Source: Actinomycetes bacterium
GTDB lineage: Bacteria > Actinomycetota > Acidimicrobiia > Acidimicrobiales > Palsa-688
Direction of reading: 5' to 3'
DNA length: 6,748 nucleotides
NCBI GenBank assembly: GCA_021798075.1
Contig: JAJZYO010000110.1
Coordinates: 1-6,748 of the forward strand
Position 1 is the stretch's first letter; every line of letters starts with the position of its first letter. Below the pieces are notes generated by a model. It had not been told where the DNA came from. It did not search any database and saw only the letters and a list, made by a program, of their open reading frames with translations. This document shows positions 1-6,446 of the stretch, in pieces. Both the position numbers and the translations under genes were made by a program.

Positions 1-723
1 GTCGTATATCCCGGCTGCGGCGATCGCAGCGGCATGCGCGGCAAAACCTTGGATCTCGGCGCCGGGCATGGTGAACTCGGTCACTTGGCGGTCCATGGCC
101 TCTACCGTGCCCGAAGGGTCGGCCTGCAAAGCAGCAGTAACCAGGTCGCGGTAAAAAAGGAAGTGCAAGTTTTCGTCGGCCGCGACGCGCTTCAACAGAG
201 CGCAGCCGACATCGTCGAGTAGGCGCCCAGTGTTCCAGTGAGATATACGCGTAGCGAGTTCCTGTAAAGACAGGTAGACCAGACCATCGGTCAGGCTGCG
301 TCCACGACCGCCTACCCGGAACCCCGCCGAGACCTGGCCCATGCGGGCCCGCTCCAAGGCGATGAGGTCGAGCTTGCGAGTTACGGAGAGCCAGTCGCGA
401 AGCACCATGGCATGACGTTGCTCCTCGGCAGCCCAACGACGCGCCCATTCGCCCAACACCGACCCCCCACCGAAGGCCTTGGAAATTGCATGGAAATAGC
501 TGGGTAGGTTGTCTTCGGTCAAAAGGTTGACGAACAACGCCGAGGCGACGCCCGGAGCCAAAGGCTCGCCTTCTGGTTGGAAGGGCTCTCCAGGCACGAA
601 CCGCCGCCCGAGTTCCCAGGGGACCAGTTCGTGGGGGAACCACTCCTTTGAGCGCGCCAGGTGCCGGTCGAGGAGGCAGCCGGCGTGCTGGTCCAGCTGC
701 TCGCGAAGTGCCCCGGAGGTCAT
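1..723 (-). CDS. Acyl-[acyl-carrier-protein] desaturase, 3' end cut by window edge
   Basis: Predicted soluble diiron desaturase (fatty acid desaturase type 2, plant stearoyl-ACP desaturase / mycobacterial DesA family). It would insert a cis double bond into an ACP-bound acyl chain using O2 and reductant. The 241 visible codons are open from the ATG at 723 to base 1. All six expected iron ligands can be placed: E70 in TEDNLPSY, E101 and H104 in EEQRH, E155 in QELATRISHWN, and E184 and H187 in DENLH. The order and spacing match the family. DesA2-like proteins are about 275 residues, so only a short C-terminus is probably missing. The start overlaps the upstream methyltransferase stop as ATGA and is preceded by GAGGGG six bases away, so translational coupling is likely. 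Third-position GC is about 73% (64 of 241 codons end in A/T), lower than in the response regulator, and there is one rare TTA codon (265-267). The family call is firm; substrate and double-bond position are unknown. Confidence 0.9.
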   Translation of the reverse strand, partial: MTSGALREQLDQHAGCLLDRHLARSKEWFPHELVPWELGRRFVPGEPFQPEGEPLAPGVASALFVNLLTEDNLPSYFHAISKAFGGGSVLGEWARRWAAEEQRHAMVLRDWLSVTRKLDLIALERARMGQVSAGFRVGGRGRSLTDGLVYLSLQELATRISHWNTGRLLDDVGCALLKRVAADENLHFLFYRDLVTAALQADPSGTVEAMDRQVTEFTMPGAEIQGFAAHAAAIAAAGIYD

Positions 724-1622
724 GGGTTACCCCTCGAGGGGAGCGGGGGCACAGGCCGGCGCTCCAACACCAAGCGGTACAAGGTGCAAACTCGCCGCTG
801 GAACATGGCTCTCGAGAGCCGCAGGTAGCGCAAATAGCGGCGGTAGACAGCGGGCCCGGCGAGCTCGACCGCCCGGGCCCGACCCGACTCGAGCCGCTGC
901 TGCCATAAGAGGAGCGTCTGCTCGTAATGGGTAGGGTCGTTACGGAACCCGACCACCCGGAACCACCTTTCGGCGGCCTCGACGATATCGCTCAGCTGAG
1001 GGAGGCCCGACTCGGGGAAGATCTCCTCGGTAAAGAACGGTGAAGCCGCTGAGGTGGCGCGGTCGAAGTCCTCGTAGGCGATGGTCTGGAGAGACAGGCG
1101 CCCGCCTTCCACCAGCCAACCTGCGCACCGCTCGAAGAAAGTCCGGTACACCTGACGCCGTTCGGCCCTCGGCAGGTCGTCCCGGGCGAAGTGCTCGAAA
1201 GCGCCGATCGAGATGACGGCGTCATAAGGGTGCGCCGGTTGGTGGTCCCGCCAGTCCTCGAGCCGGACCTCAGCTCGTTCGGAGATAGGACCGGAGGAGG
1301 CCTGGTCGGCGCTCAGCGTAAGCCCGGTTACGTGACCGACCCCCCGCTCCTCGACGAGGTAACGCAACATGGCGCCCCACCCGCAGCCGATGTCGAGGGC
1401 CCGGGCCACGCCGTCGGCTCGGGCCGCTGTAGCGTGCCAAGCAAGCTTGGCCAGCTGGGCGCCCTCCAAGTCGTCGTCGAGGTCACCAGTCCACAGGGCG
1501 CATGAGTACACCATGCGGGCATCGAGCCACAGCCGGTAGAACTCGCGACCGACGTCATAGTGATGCTCGATGGCGCGCCTGCTGGCTCCCGCGCCTGCTG
1601 CCGTAGCGGTGTCTACCGCCAT
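720..1622 (-). CDS. Cyclopropane-fatty-acyl-phospholipid-synthase-like SAM methyltransferase
   Basis: Predicted class I SAM-dependent methyltransferase of the CFA synthase / mycolic acid cyclopropane synthase family (CmaA, UfaA, E. coli Cfa). These transfer a methyl carbon to an acyl double bond, giving a cyclopropane or methyl-branched product. With the chosen start it is 300 residues, the length of the short mycobacterial type (287-302). Visible motifs: HHYDVGREFYRLWLD at 20-34, YSCA at 39-42 (C41 aligns with the active-site Cys), SAM loop LDIGCGWG at 76-83, GLTLS at 100-104, GAFEHF at 140-145 (E143 aligns with the bicarbonate-binding Glu), and HY at 232-233. The usual LLHTI is SLQTI here, with Q179 in place of His. 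I chose ATG 1622 rather than ATG 1667 because it forms a TGATG junction with the small ORF upstream, has TAGGT five bases before it, and gives a normal N-terminus. It is translationally coupled to the desaturase, whose unsaturated product is a logical substrate. Confidence 0.9.
   Translation of the reverse strand: MAVDTATAAGAGASRRAIEHHYDVGREFYRLWLDARMVYSCALWTGDLDDDLEGAQLAKLAWHATAARADGVARALDIGCGWGAMLRYLVEERGVGHVTGLTLSADQASSGPISERAEVRLEDWRDHQPAHPYDAVISIGAFEHFARDDLPRAERRQVYRTFFERCAGWLVEGGRLSLQTIAYEDFDRATSAASPFFTEEIFPESGLPQLSDIVEAAERWFRVVGFRNDPTHYEQTLLLWQQRLESGRARAVELAGPAVYRRYLRYLRLSRAMFQRRVCTLYRLVLERRPVPPLPSRGNP
730..741. repeat. Perfect 12-bp palindrome over the desaturase ribosome binding site
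   Basis: CCCCTCGAGGGG reads the same on both strands. On the minus strand its right half supplies the GAGGGG Shine-Dalgarno sequence of the desaturase, six bases from the ATG at 723. In RNA it could form a four-pair CCCC/GGGG stem with a UCGA loop, which would partly hide the ribosome site until ribosomes finishing the upstream methyltransferase open it. The stem is short and lies inside coding sequence, so the role is inference. Confidence 0.4.
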
Positions 1623-1852
1623 CACATACCTACCACCCGGAAATCGTAGCCGAGATCGGCCGCCCACTGAGCGATACGCTCAGGCTCGTCACCGCCGGCG
1701 CCGGTCGAGCAGGTCAGGCACCCGGGTGCGACCACGCTCCGTGGCAGCAAGCTGAGTACCAGGAGGTCGGATGGTGGGTTACCGCCGCCCGCCCCCTCTT
1801 CGAACGCGTCGTCCAGCTCCTCTCCGGCGCAGAGCCCCCGGGCACAGCCCAC
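1622..1852 (-). CDS. Possible small protein of 76 residues, function unknown
   Basis: GTG-start ORF filling the gap between the permease stop and the methyltransferase start. Its TGA overlaps the next ATG as TGATG. GGAG lies nine bases before the GTG. Hand-counted GC by codon position is about 76%, 57% and 78%, the low-second, high-third pattern of genuine coding DNA in a GC-rich genome. The product is acidic at the N-terminus (GEELDDAFEEG), has a hydrophobic stretch (DLLVLSLL), a CLTC pair at about 45-48, and a helix-like C-terminus (DEPERIAQWAADLGYDF). There is no convincing signal peptide or membrane segment. Length and the GL...WA..LGY layout faintly recall the TusA sulfur-carrier fold, but the CPxP motif is absent and I do not assign it. 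It could also be a decayed remnant or a non-coding spacer. Confidence 0.45.
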   Translation of the reverse strand: MGCARGLCAGEELDDAFEEGAGGGNPPSDLLVLSLLPRSVVAPGCLTCSTGAGGDEPERIAQWAADLGYDFRVVGM

Positions 1853-1853
1853 T

Positions 1854-1870
1854 GCGCCCTGCTCCGGCGC
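1854..1870 (-). other. Short GC hairpin between permease and small ORF, Shine-Dalgarno in the loop
   Basis: GCGCC and GGCGC form a five-pair stem with a seven-base loop directly after the permease stop. On the minus strand the loop carries GGAG, the ribosome site proposed for the 76-residue ORF. No run of T follows, so it does not look like an intrinsic terminator and gives no reason to end the transcript here. In DNA this rich in GC such a stem can occur by chance. Confidence 0.3.
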
Positions 1871-1871
1871 C

Positions 1872-4406
1872 TCATTCGGTCGCGATCGCTGCCAGCACGT
1901 CCAACCTAGCTGCCCGCCGGGCCGGCCACGTGGCCGCCACGAGGCCGAGCAATGCCGACAGTACCAAGAAGACGACCAAGCTCGGCACGGGCACCGAGGT
2001 GGCCGTGAGCTTCAGGGCCGAGACGAGGGCGACACCCATGCTGGTGCCGATCAGTATGCCTATGAGGGCGCCGAAGACCGACAAGATCACCGACTCGGAC
2101 CGGACCATGGCACGGACCTGGTGCCGTTTCATGCCGACGGCCCGCAACAAGCCGATCTCCCGGGTGCGCTCGAACACCGACAGCATGAGCGTGTTGACTA
2201 CCCCGATGAGCGCTACGAGCACCGCCAGCGCGAGCAGGGCGTAGACGAGGGTAAGGAGCTGGTTGACGCTGGAAATCCGGGACTTTTCGAACTGGGACCT
2301 GGTCTGGACCTGCACGGTCGGGTAGGCGGTGAGCACGCGCTCCACCTCGCTTTGCACCTTCGCCGTGTCATTGGCCGACAGCAACACGGCCCCTGGGAGC
2401 GGCCGGCGGTAGTGGGAGAGGTAGAAGTCCTGGCCCACGAGGTAGCTCCCAACGAGGGCGTTGGGCTTGTAAATCCCGCCGATGCGGATGGTAGAGGGTC
2501 CTGTAAGGGCGAACTTCACGGGCACAACGCTGCCTACAAAGAGGTGGTCGGACTTGGCCGTCGAAGAGTCAACGAGGAGCTCGTCATGCGCCAGCGCCCC
2601 GGTGCTGCCCGCCTTCATGTGCAGGCTCACCGTTTTCGCCAGGCCCGAGGTCGATACGCCCTTCAGCCTCTCGAGCGACTGGCGGATCTCGAACTGGCCG
2701 CCATAGGCAGTGAGGGAAGCACTGACCCCTGGCAGCGCCGACAGCCGTGTTGCCAGCGCCTTGCCGAAAGAGCCGGGACCGGCGCTGGTGCCGGTCACGA
2801 TCAGGTTGGCCTTTACGGCGTTGTCCACGCTGGAGGTCGCAGAGCTCGACACAGAGGCCCCGAAAACGGCCATCGCCGAGACGAGGGCGATCCCGACCAT
2901 GAGCGCCGAAGCCGTCTGCGCGGTGCGGCGGGGGCTGCGCATCGAGTTCTCCCGCCCGAGCCGTCCCGAGACGCCCAGCGAACCGGCCAATGGGCGCCCG
3001 ATCGCCCCGGACAGCGGCCGCGCGACTGCAGGGGCCAGCATGGCCACGCCGACGAAAATGCACGCTGCCCCAGCACCTACGAGCGCGACTTCGGGAGCGG
3101 CCAGGCCGCCCGCGAGCACCACCACGCCGAGGAGGCCAACCGCGGCCCCCGACGCCAGGCGGCGGGGCGGCGAGACCTCGTCCCCCTCCTGGCGATCTGT
3201 TAGTGCCGTCACGGGCGCTATCCGCACCGCTCGCCGGGCCGGGCCTATTGCGGATATGACGGTCACGCCGATACCCACCGCCAGCCCCACGATCGCGGTA
3301 CGGGCCTCGAACACGAGCGGCCCCGACGGCAGCGTGTAGCCGAGCCCGCTCATGAGCGCCTCGAGACCGGCTGCCGCCAGCACGCCCAAACCGATGCCGA
3401 CCACGGAGGAAAGAGCCCCCACCACGCCCGCTTCGGCGAGCACGGAGCCAAAGACCTGGCGCCGGCTCGCGCCCACCACGCGCAGCAGCGCCAGTTCGCG
3501 GGCCCGCTGGCCCACGGTTATGGAAAACGTGTTGAAGATCGTGAACGCCCCGACGAACAAAGAGATGAACGCAAAGACGAGGAGGGCCGTCGAAAAAAAC
3601 GAGAGCGCCCGGTTGATCGCGCTCGTCTGTTCGTTTAGCACGGTCTGGCCGGTGACGACCTCTACCCCGGGCGGGAGTACACGGGCGATGGCCGACTGGA
3701 CTGCGGACTCGTCGGCCGCTGGCTCGGCGACCACGTCTATGTTGTCCAGCTGGCCCACCTGGTCGAGGACCTCTTGGGCCGTCGGGAGGGTGAACGCGGC
3801 GAAGGTCACGCCCGCCAGGTTGTCGGCACTCCCGTACTGGCCGCTCCCGTACTGGGCGATGCCGCTGATAGTAAAAGGCCGTACTTCACCGTTGGAGAAC
3901 AGCACCCGGACGCGCTCGCCCACCGAGAAGTGGTACTTCTTGGCCGTGCCGGCGTCCATCACGACATCGTCGGCCCCCCGCGGTGGGGCGCCCCGGACGA
4001 CTCGGAGGTCGGAGATCTGCGAGTCGGGGTCGAAGCTCTCGCCGATGGTCGGTTCGGGCCCGGTCACGATCGCTTTGCCGTCACGCGAGAGGAACTGGGC
4101 GTAGCCGCTCACGACCCCTTCGGCCGCCTGGACCCCCGGGACACGCCGCACGGTGCCGAGTAGGTCCTCTGAGAGCGGGTTACGGACCGCGCTGGCGGCG
4201 TCCTTGGTGGGAAACTCCGCCACGCCGCGGACCTGGAAGTCGATTTTTTGGTAAATGCTGCCGACCAACCCGTAGAAGGCGTTGTGGAGCGTGTCGGTGA
4301 GGACGAACGTGCCGGCGACGAACGTGACGCCGAGGACGATGGCGAGCGACGTCAGCGCCAGGCGGAGCTTGTGGGCCAAAAGGCCTTTCATTGTCACCTT
4401 GCGCAT
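1872..4406 (-). CDS. ABC transporter permease, duplicated FtsX/MacB type
   Basis: Membrane subunit of a type VII (MacB/LolCDE/FtsX-like) ABC system, 844 residues. Layout by hydropathy: TM1 at about 14-36; a first extracytoplasmic domain at about 40-265; TMs near 268-298, 320-350 and 370-390; a two-TM linker at about 416-462; TM7 at about 497-518; a second extracytoplasmic domain at about 520-710; three final TMs near 713-743, 770-797 and 807-826. The two halves repeat the same coupling motifs: RARELALLRVVGA (301-313) with RTREIGLLRAVGM (747-759), and GPARRAVRIAPVTAL (388-402) with WPARRAARLDVLAAI (827-841). This is the long double-FtsX form common in Gram-positive bacteria. Such proteins usually transmit ATPase motion to the extracytoplasmic domains and move peptides, lipids or lipoproteins; the substrate here is unknown. 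The start is one base after the ATPase stop, so translation is probably coupled. An alternative ATG at 4391 has AAGGTG just upstream. Confidence 0.95.
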   Translation of the reverse strand: MRKVTMKGLLAHKLRLALTSLAIVLGVTFVAGTFVLTDTLHNAFYGLVGSIYQKIDFQVRGVAEFPTKDAASAVRNPLSEDLLGTVRRVPGVQAAEGVVSGYAQFLSRDGKAIVTGPEPTIGESFDPDSQISDLRVVRGAPPRGADDVVMDAGTAKKYHFSVGERVRVLFSNGEVRPFTISGIAQYGSGQYGSADNLAGVTFAAFTLPTAQEVLDQVGQLDNIDVVAEPAADESAVQSAIARVLPPGVEVVTGQTVLNEQTSAINRALSFFSTALLVFAFISLFVGAFTIFNTFSITVGQRARELALLRVVGASRRQVFGSVLAEAGVVGALSSVVGIGLGVLAAAGLEALMSGLGYTLPSGPLVFEARTAIVGLAVGIGVTVISAIGPARRAVRIAPVTALTDRQEGDEVSPPRRLASGAAVGLLGVVVLAGGLAAPEVALVGAGAACIFVGVAMLAPAVARPLSGAIGRPLAGSLGVSGRLGRENSMRSPRRTAQTASALMVGIALVSAMAVFGASVSSSATSSVDNAVKANLIVTGTSAGPGSFGKALATRLSALPGVSASLTAYGGQFEIRQSLERLKGVSTSGLAKTVSLHMKAGSTGALAHDELLVDSSTAKSDHLFVGSVVPVKFALTGPSTIRIGGIYKPNALVGSYLVGQDFYLSHYRRPLPGAVLLSANDTAKVQSEVERVLTAYPTVQVQTRSQFEKSRISSVNQLLTLVYALLALAVLVALIGVVNTLMLSVFERTREIGLLRAVGMKRHQVRAMVRSESVILSVFGALIGILIGTSMGVALVSALKLTATSVPVPSLVVFLVLSALLGLVAATWPARRAARLDVLAAIATE
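3829..3858 (-). repeat. 15-bp in-frame tandem duplication inside the permease gene
   Basis: Two adjacent 15-base units on the plus strand, CTCCCGTACTGGCCG and CTCCCGTACTGGGCG, differ at one base. They encode QYGSG-QYGSA (residues 185-194) in the first extracytoplasmic domain, just before a DNLAG segment. From memory of related permeases, a single copy of this G-S-A-D-N-L-A-G stretch is normal, so one copy is probably a recent five-residue insertion. The frame is kept and the protein is otherwise intact. Confidence 0.7.
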
Positions 4407-4407
4407 T

Positions 4408-5160
4408 TCAGGCCGCCAGCTCGCGCATGCGCTCGAGGACGCTGTCCGCGGTCGGGCCTTCGAGCTCGTCCACCAGTTGCCCGTCGGCCAGGAAGACGAC
4501 CCTGTCCGCGTAAGAAGCGGCCTGCGGGTCGTGGGTGACCATGACGACGGACTGGCCCATCTCGCTCACCGAGCCCCGCAGGAACCCAAGCAGCCCGGCA
4601 GACGCTTTCGAGTCGAGGTTGCCGGTCGGCTCGTCGGCGAAGACGAGCTTCGGCATATTTATGAGCGCCCGCGCGCAGGCGACGCGTTGTTGCTGGCCGC
4701 CTGACATCGCGCTCGGGCGGTGGCCGAGCCGGTCGGCAAGGCCAAGTTGGCTGACCAGGTGGTCGAACCAGCCCCGCTCGACCTTGCGACCGGCGAGGTC
4801 GAGGGGCAGGGTGATGTTCTCTGCTGCGGTCAGGGTCGGGACGAGGTTGAAAGACTGGAAGACGAAGCCGAGCCGGTCGCGGCGCAATTCCGTGAGCCCT
4901 GCGTCGTCGAGCGCACCGATGTCCCGGCCGTCTATGAACACTTGGCCCGAAGTCGGCCTATCGAGGCCGGCCATGCAGTGCATGAGGGTCGACTTCCCCG
5001 AGCCAGAAGGGCCCATCACGGCCGTGAACTGGCCCTTCTCAAACGCGACCACCACGCCGGCCAAGGCCTCCACGGCCGCCGGGCCGGTCCCGTAGGTCTT
5101 CCGCAGGTCCACTGCGTGCGCCGCCGGCTCGCTCCGGCGGTCGGTCGTTTCGGGTGCCAT
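4408..5160 (-). CDS. ABC transporter ATP-binding protein, MacB/LolD type
   Basis: Cytoplasmic ATPase that would pair as a dimer with the permease encoded immediately downstream. With the chosen start it is 250 residues, a single nucleotide-binding domain. Motifs: Walker A GPSGSGKST at 50-58, Q-loop Q102, signature MSGGQQQRV at 152-160, Walker B LVFADE at 172-177 with catalytic E177, D-loop NLD at 181-183, and H-loop H210. The segment FQSFNLVPTLTAAENI (101-116) is typical of the MacB/LolD/FtsE branch. All catalytic residues are present. I chose ATG 5160: the longer GTG 5253 reading adds 31 arginine-rich residues unlike the family, drawn from the divergent promoter region. No good ribosome site precedes ATG 5160, but a GACACT hexamer ends six bases before it, fitting a leaderless transcript. 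The stop is separated from the permease ATG by one base. Confidence 0.95.
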   Translation of the reverse strand: MAPETTDRRSEPAAHAVDLRKTYGTGPAAVEALAGVVVAFEKGQFTAVMGPSGSGKSTLMHCMAGLDRPTSGQVFIDGRDIGALDDAGLTELRRDRLGFVFQSFNLVPTLTAAENITLPLDLAGRKVERGWFDHLVSQLGLADRLGHRPSAMSGGQQQRVACARALINMPKLVFADEPTGNLDSKASAGLLGFLRGSVSEMGQSVVMVTHDPQAASYADRVVFLADGQLVDELEGPTADSVLERMRELAA

Positions 5161-5276
5161 GAAGGCAGTGTCGCTTCCCGTCGGCCTGGGGTCGTCAACC
5201 CGGCGGTATGAAACTGGTTGGATAACCGGCCTCCACCTCCTACCTCTACCCACCCAGCGGGCTGAGGCGATCGGGG
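5161..5276. promoter_or_regulatory. Divergent intergenic spacer between ABC operon and two-component operon
   Basis: These 116 bases hold the control region for both outward-facing blocks. Around 5206-5227 the DNA is less GC-rich than its surroundings and contains GGTT-GGAT-AACC (5216-5227), a small inverted repeat that could be part of a regulator site. Next to it at 5231-5253 is a pyrimidine-rich stretch, read on the minus strand as a purine tract containing AGGAGGTG (5241-5234). No further gene is apparent. A binding site for the adjacent response regulator is expected here from context, but I see no clear paired recognition sequence. Confidence 0.5.
5167..5198 (-). promoter_or_regulatory. 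Candidate promoter for the leftward ABC/lipid gene block
   Basis: On the minus strand GACACT (5172-5167) has the conserved A at position two and T at position six of an actinobacterial -10 element. It is followed by six bases and then ATG 5160, so transcription would start on the A of the start codon. TTGACG (5198-5193) resembles a -35 element but lies about 20 bases upstream of the hexamer, longer than usual. The absence of a ribosome site before 5160 agrees with a leaderless mRNA. Inference only. Confidence 0.3.
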
Positions 5277-6446
5277 GTGCCGGCGAGAGATAATGGAGCC
5301 GTGCTGCGCAAGGTGGGCCTGGCCGGGCGGTTGCTCGCCCTCGCCATCGTCGGGCGCGCTAGTTTCTCCCAATACATAAGGCCCCGGGACGTGGTGATCG
5401 AGACCACGGCTTTTGCCATTGCTGCGTTGACGGTGGCGGCCTGGGAAGCGGCGGACTTCTCGCCCCGTGCCCGAGCCGGGCTCCGGCCTGCACTGCCATT
5501 CCTGGTCGGCACCATGGCCGTCACGACAGGATGGGCCTCGCTTACGGGCAAGGGCGGGTCGTTCAACCTCTTGGCCACCATGGCCACGATCTGGGCGGGT
5601 TACAGCCTGAGCACGTTTGCAGCCTGCAGCGTCACAGGGATAGGGGCAATCGCGGTCGCCTCAGCCGGGCTCGCTTACAGCACTAGCACTTTCGCCACGT
5701 TCGGGTACCCGATAGTCATGTTGCTCGGGCTCAGCTTCGGGCTCGTCACGCGAGAGCACCGCCAGAAAGCCGAGCAGTCCGCCACACTCCTCGCCAAGGC
5801 GGACCAGCTCCGCGACGAACAGGCCCGGGCCGCGACCCTCGAGGAGCGCAACCGCATCGCGAGGGAGATCCACGACGTGCTCGCCCATTCCCTCGGCGCT
5901 CTCGGGGTCCAGGTGCAGGCCGCCCAGGCCCTGCTCACCGACCAGCGCGATGTCGAACGCGCGGTCGAGCTTCTAGGCCAGGCCAGGCGCACGGCAGCCG
6001 TGGGGCTCGAGGAGACGCGCCGGGCGCTCTATGCGCTTCGCGCCGGTGCCCCGCCACTGGCGGACGCCCTCGCCGAGATCTCGGCCGGCCATGAGCGCCA
6101 CTACGCGGCGCCGGTCAGTTTCGAAGTGGCCGGCGCTCCCCGGCCCCTCTCCGCCGACGCCGGCTTGGCGCTCACCCGTACGGCACAAGAAGCCCTTGTG
6201 AACACCGCCAAACACGCCCCGCGCCAGCCTGTCGACGTCCGCCTCGACTTCGGCGAGGGGCTCACAACCCTGACCGTAGCCAACCGCCGGCCTGGGCCGG
6301 AAACGAGCCGGGCCGTCCTCGAGACGGCCAACGCGGGCTACGGCCTCGCTGGGATGCGCGAGCGCCTGCTCCTCATCGGCGGCTCGTTGCTCGCTGGGCC
6401 CGACGGAGGGGGCAAGTGGGTCGTGACCGCGCAGGTGCCCCAATGA
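5277..6446 (+). CDS. Membrane sensor histidine kinase, HisKA_3 (NarL/DesK) class
   Basis: Sensor kinase expected to autophosphorylate on His and pass the phosphate to the response regulator encoded next. Numbered from GTG 5277 (389 residues): hydrophobic, membrane-spanning segments near 15-30 (weak), 39-57, 73-88, 96-112, 113-133 and 141-157 with only short loops; a charged linker at 158-190; the HisKA_3 dimerisation domain with H199 in REIHDVLAHSL; and a HATPase_c domain at about 295-388 with N309 in EALVNTAKHA and the G-box GYGLAGMRERL (354-364). H199-D200 with H204 forms the HDxxxH version of the phosphatase motif known in this class, so it may also dephosphorylate its partner. No large extracytoplasmic domain is present, so the signal is probably sensed in or at the membrane. 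GTG 5277 has GAGG nine bases upstream; GTG 5301 is the leaderless alternative. The stop overlaps the regulator start as ATGA. Confidence 0.93.
   Translation: MPARDNGAVLRKVGLAGRLLALAIVGRASFSQYIRPRDVVIETTAFAIAALTVAAWEAADFSPRARAGLRPALPFLVGTMAVTTGWASLTGKGGSFNLLATMATIWAGYSLSTFAACSVTGIGAIAVASAGLAYSTSTFATFGYPIVMLLGLSFGLVTREHRQKAEQSATLLAKADQLRDEQARAATLEERNRIAREIHDVLAHSLGALGVQVQAAQALLTDQRDVERAVELLGQARRTAAVGLEETRRALYALRAGAPPLADALAEISAGHERHYAAPVSFEVAGAPRPLSADAGLALTRTAQEALVNTAKHAPRQPVDVRLDFGEGLTTLTVANRRPGPETSRAVLETANAGYGLAGMRERLLLIGGSLLAGPDGGGKWVVTAQVPQ
5289..5294 (+). promoter_or_regulatory. Candidate -10 element for a leaderless kinase transcript
   Basis: GATAAT is one base from the TATAAT consensus and fits the actinobacterial A-at-two, T-at-six pattern. 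Six bases separate it from GTG 5301, which is in frame with the kinase, so transcription would begin on that start codon. The matching -35 position (about 5266-5271) is poor, as is common in GC-rich actinobacteria. If real, the kinase begins at 5301 (381 residues) and the 5277 start is not used from this promoter. Confidence 0.35.

Noticed and set aside
509..934. Open frame of 141 codons on the plus strand
   Set aside because: Runs across the desaturase/methyltransferase junction on the opposite strand; composition is S/R/G/A-rich noise, and both real genes have full motif sets.
1623..1667. Longer methyltransferase N-terminus from ATG 1667
   Set aside because: Adds 15 residues rich in G and R not expected in the family and would overlap the small ORF by 45 bases; ATG 1622 has the better junction and ribosome site.
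1854..1870. Hairpin after the permease considered as an intrinsic terminator
   Set aside because: Only five pairs and no following T run on the transcribed strand; it overlaps the proposed ribosome site of the next ORF.
2121..3203. Open frame of 360 codons on the plus strand
   Set aside because: It is fully antisense to the permease, whose duplicated FtsX motifs are unmistakable. The translation is low-complexity in R, G, A, E and H with no domain, as expected from the opposite strand of a GC-rich gene.
3352..4104. Open frame of 250 codons on the plus strand, rich in S, T, A and P
   Set aside because: Antisense shadow of the permease extracytoplasmic domain; composition reflects codon bias of the real gene, and no motif is visible.
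5161..5253. Longer ATPase N-terminus from GTG 5253
   Set aside because: Would consume most of the divergent promoter region and adds 31 arginine-rich residues before the normal start of this family.
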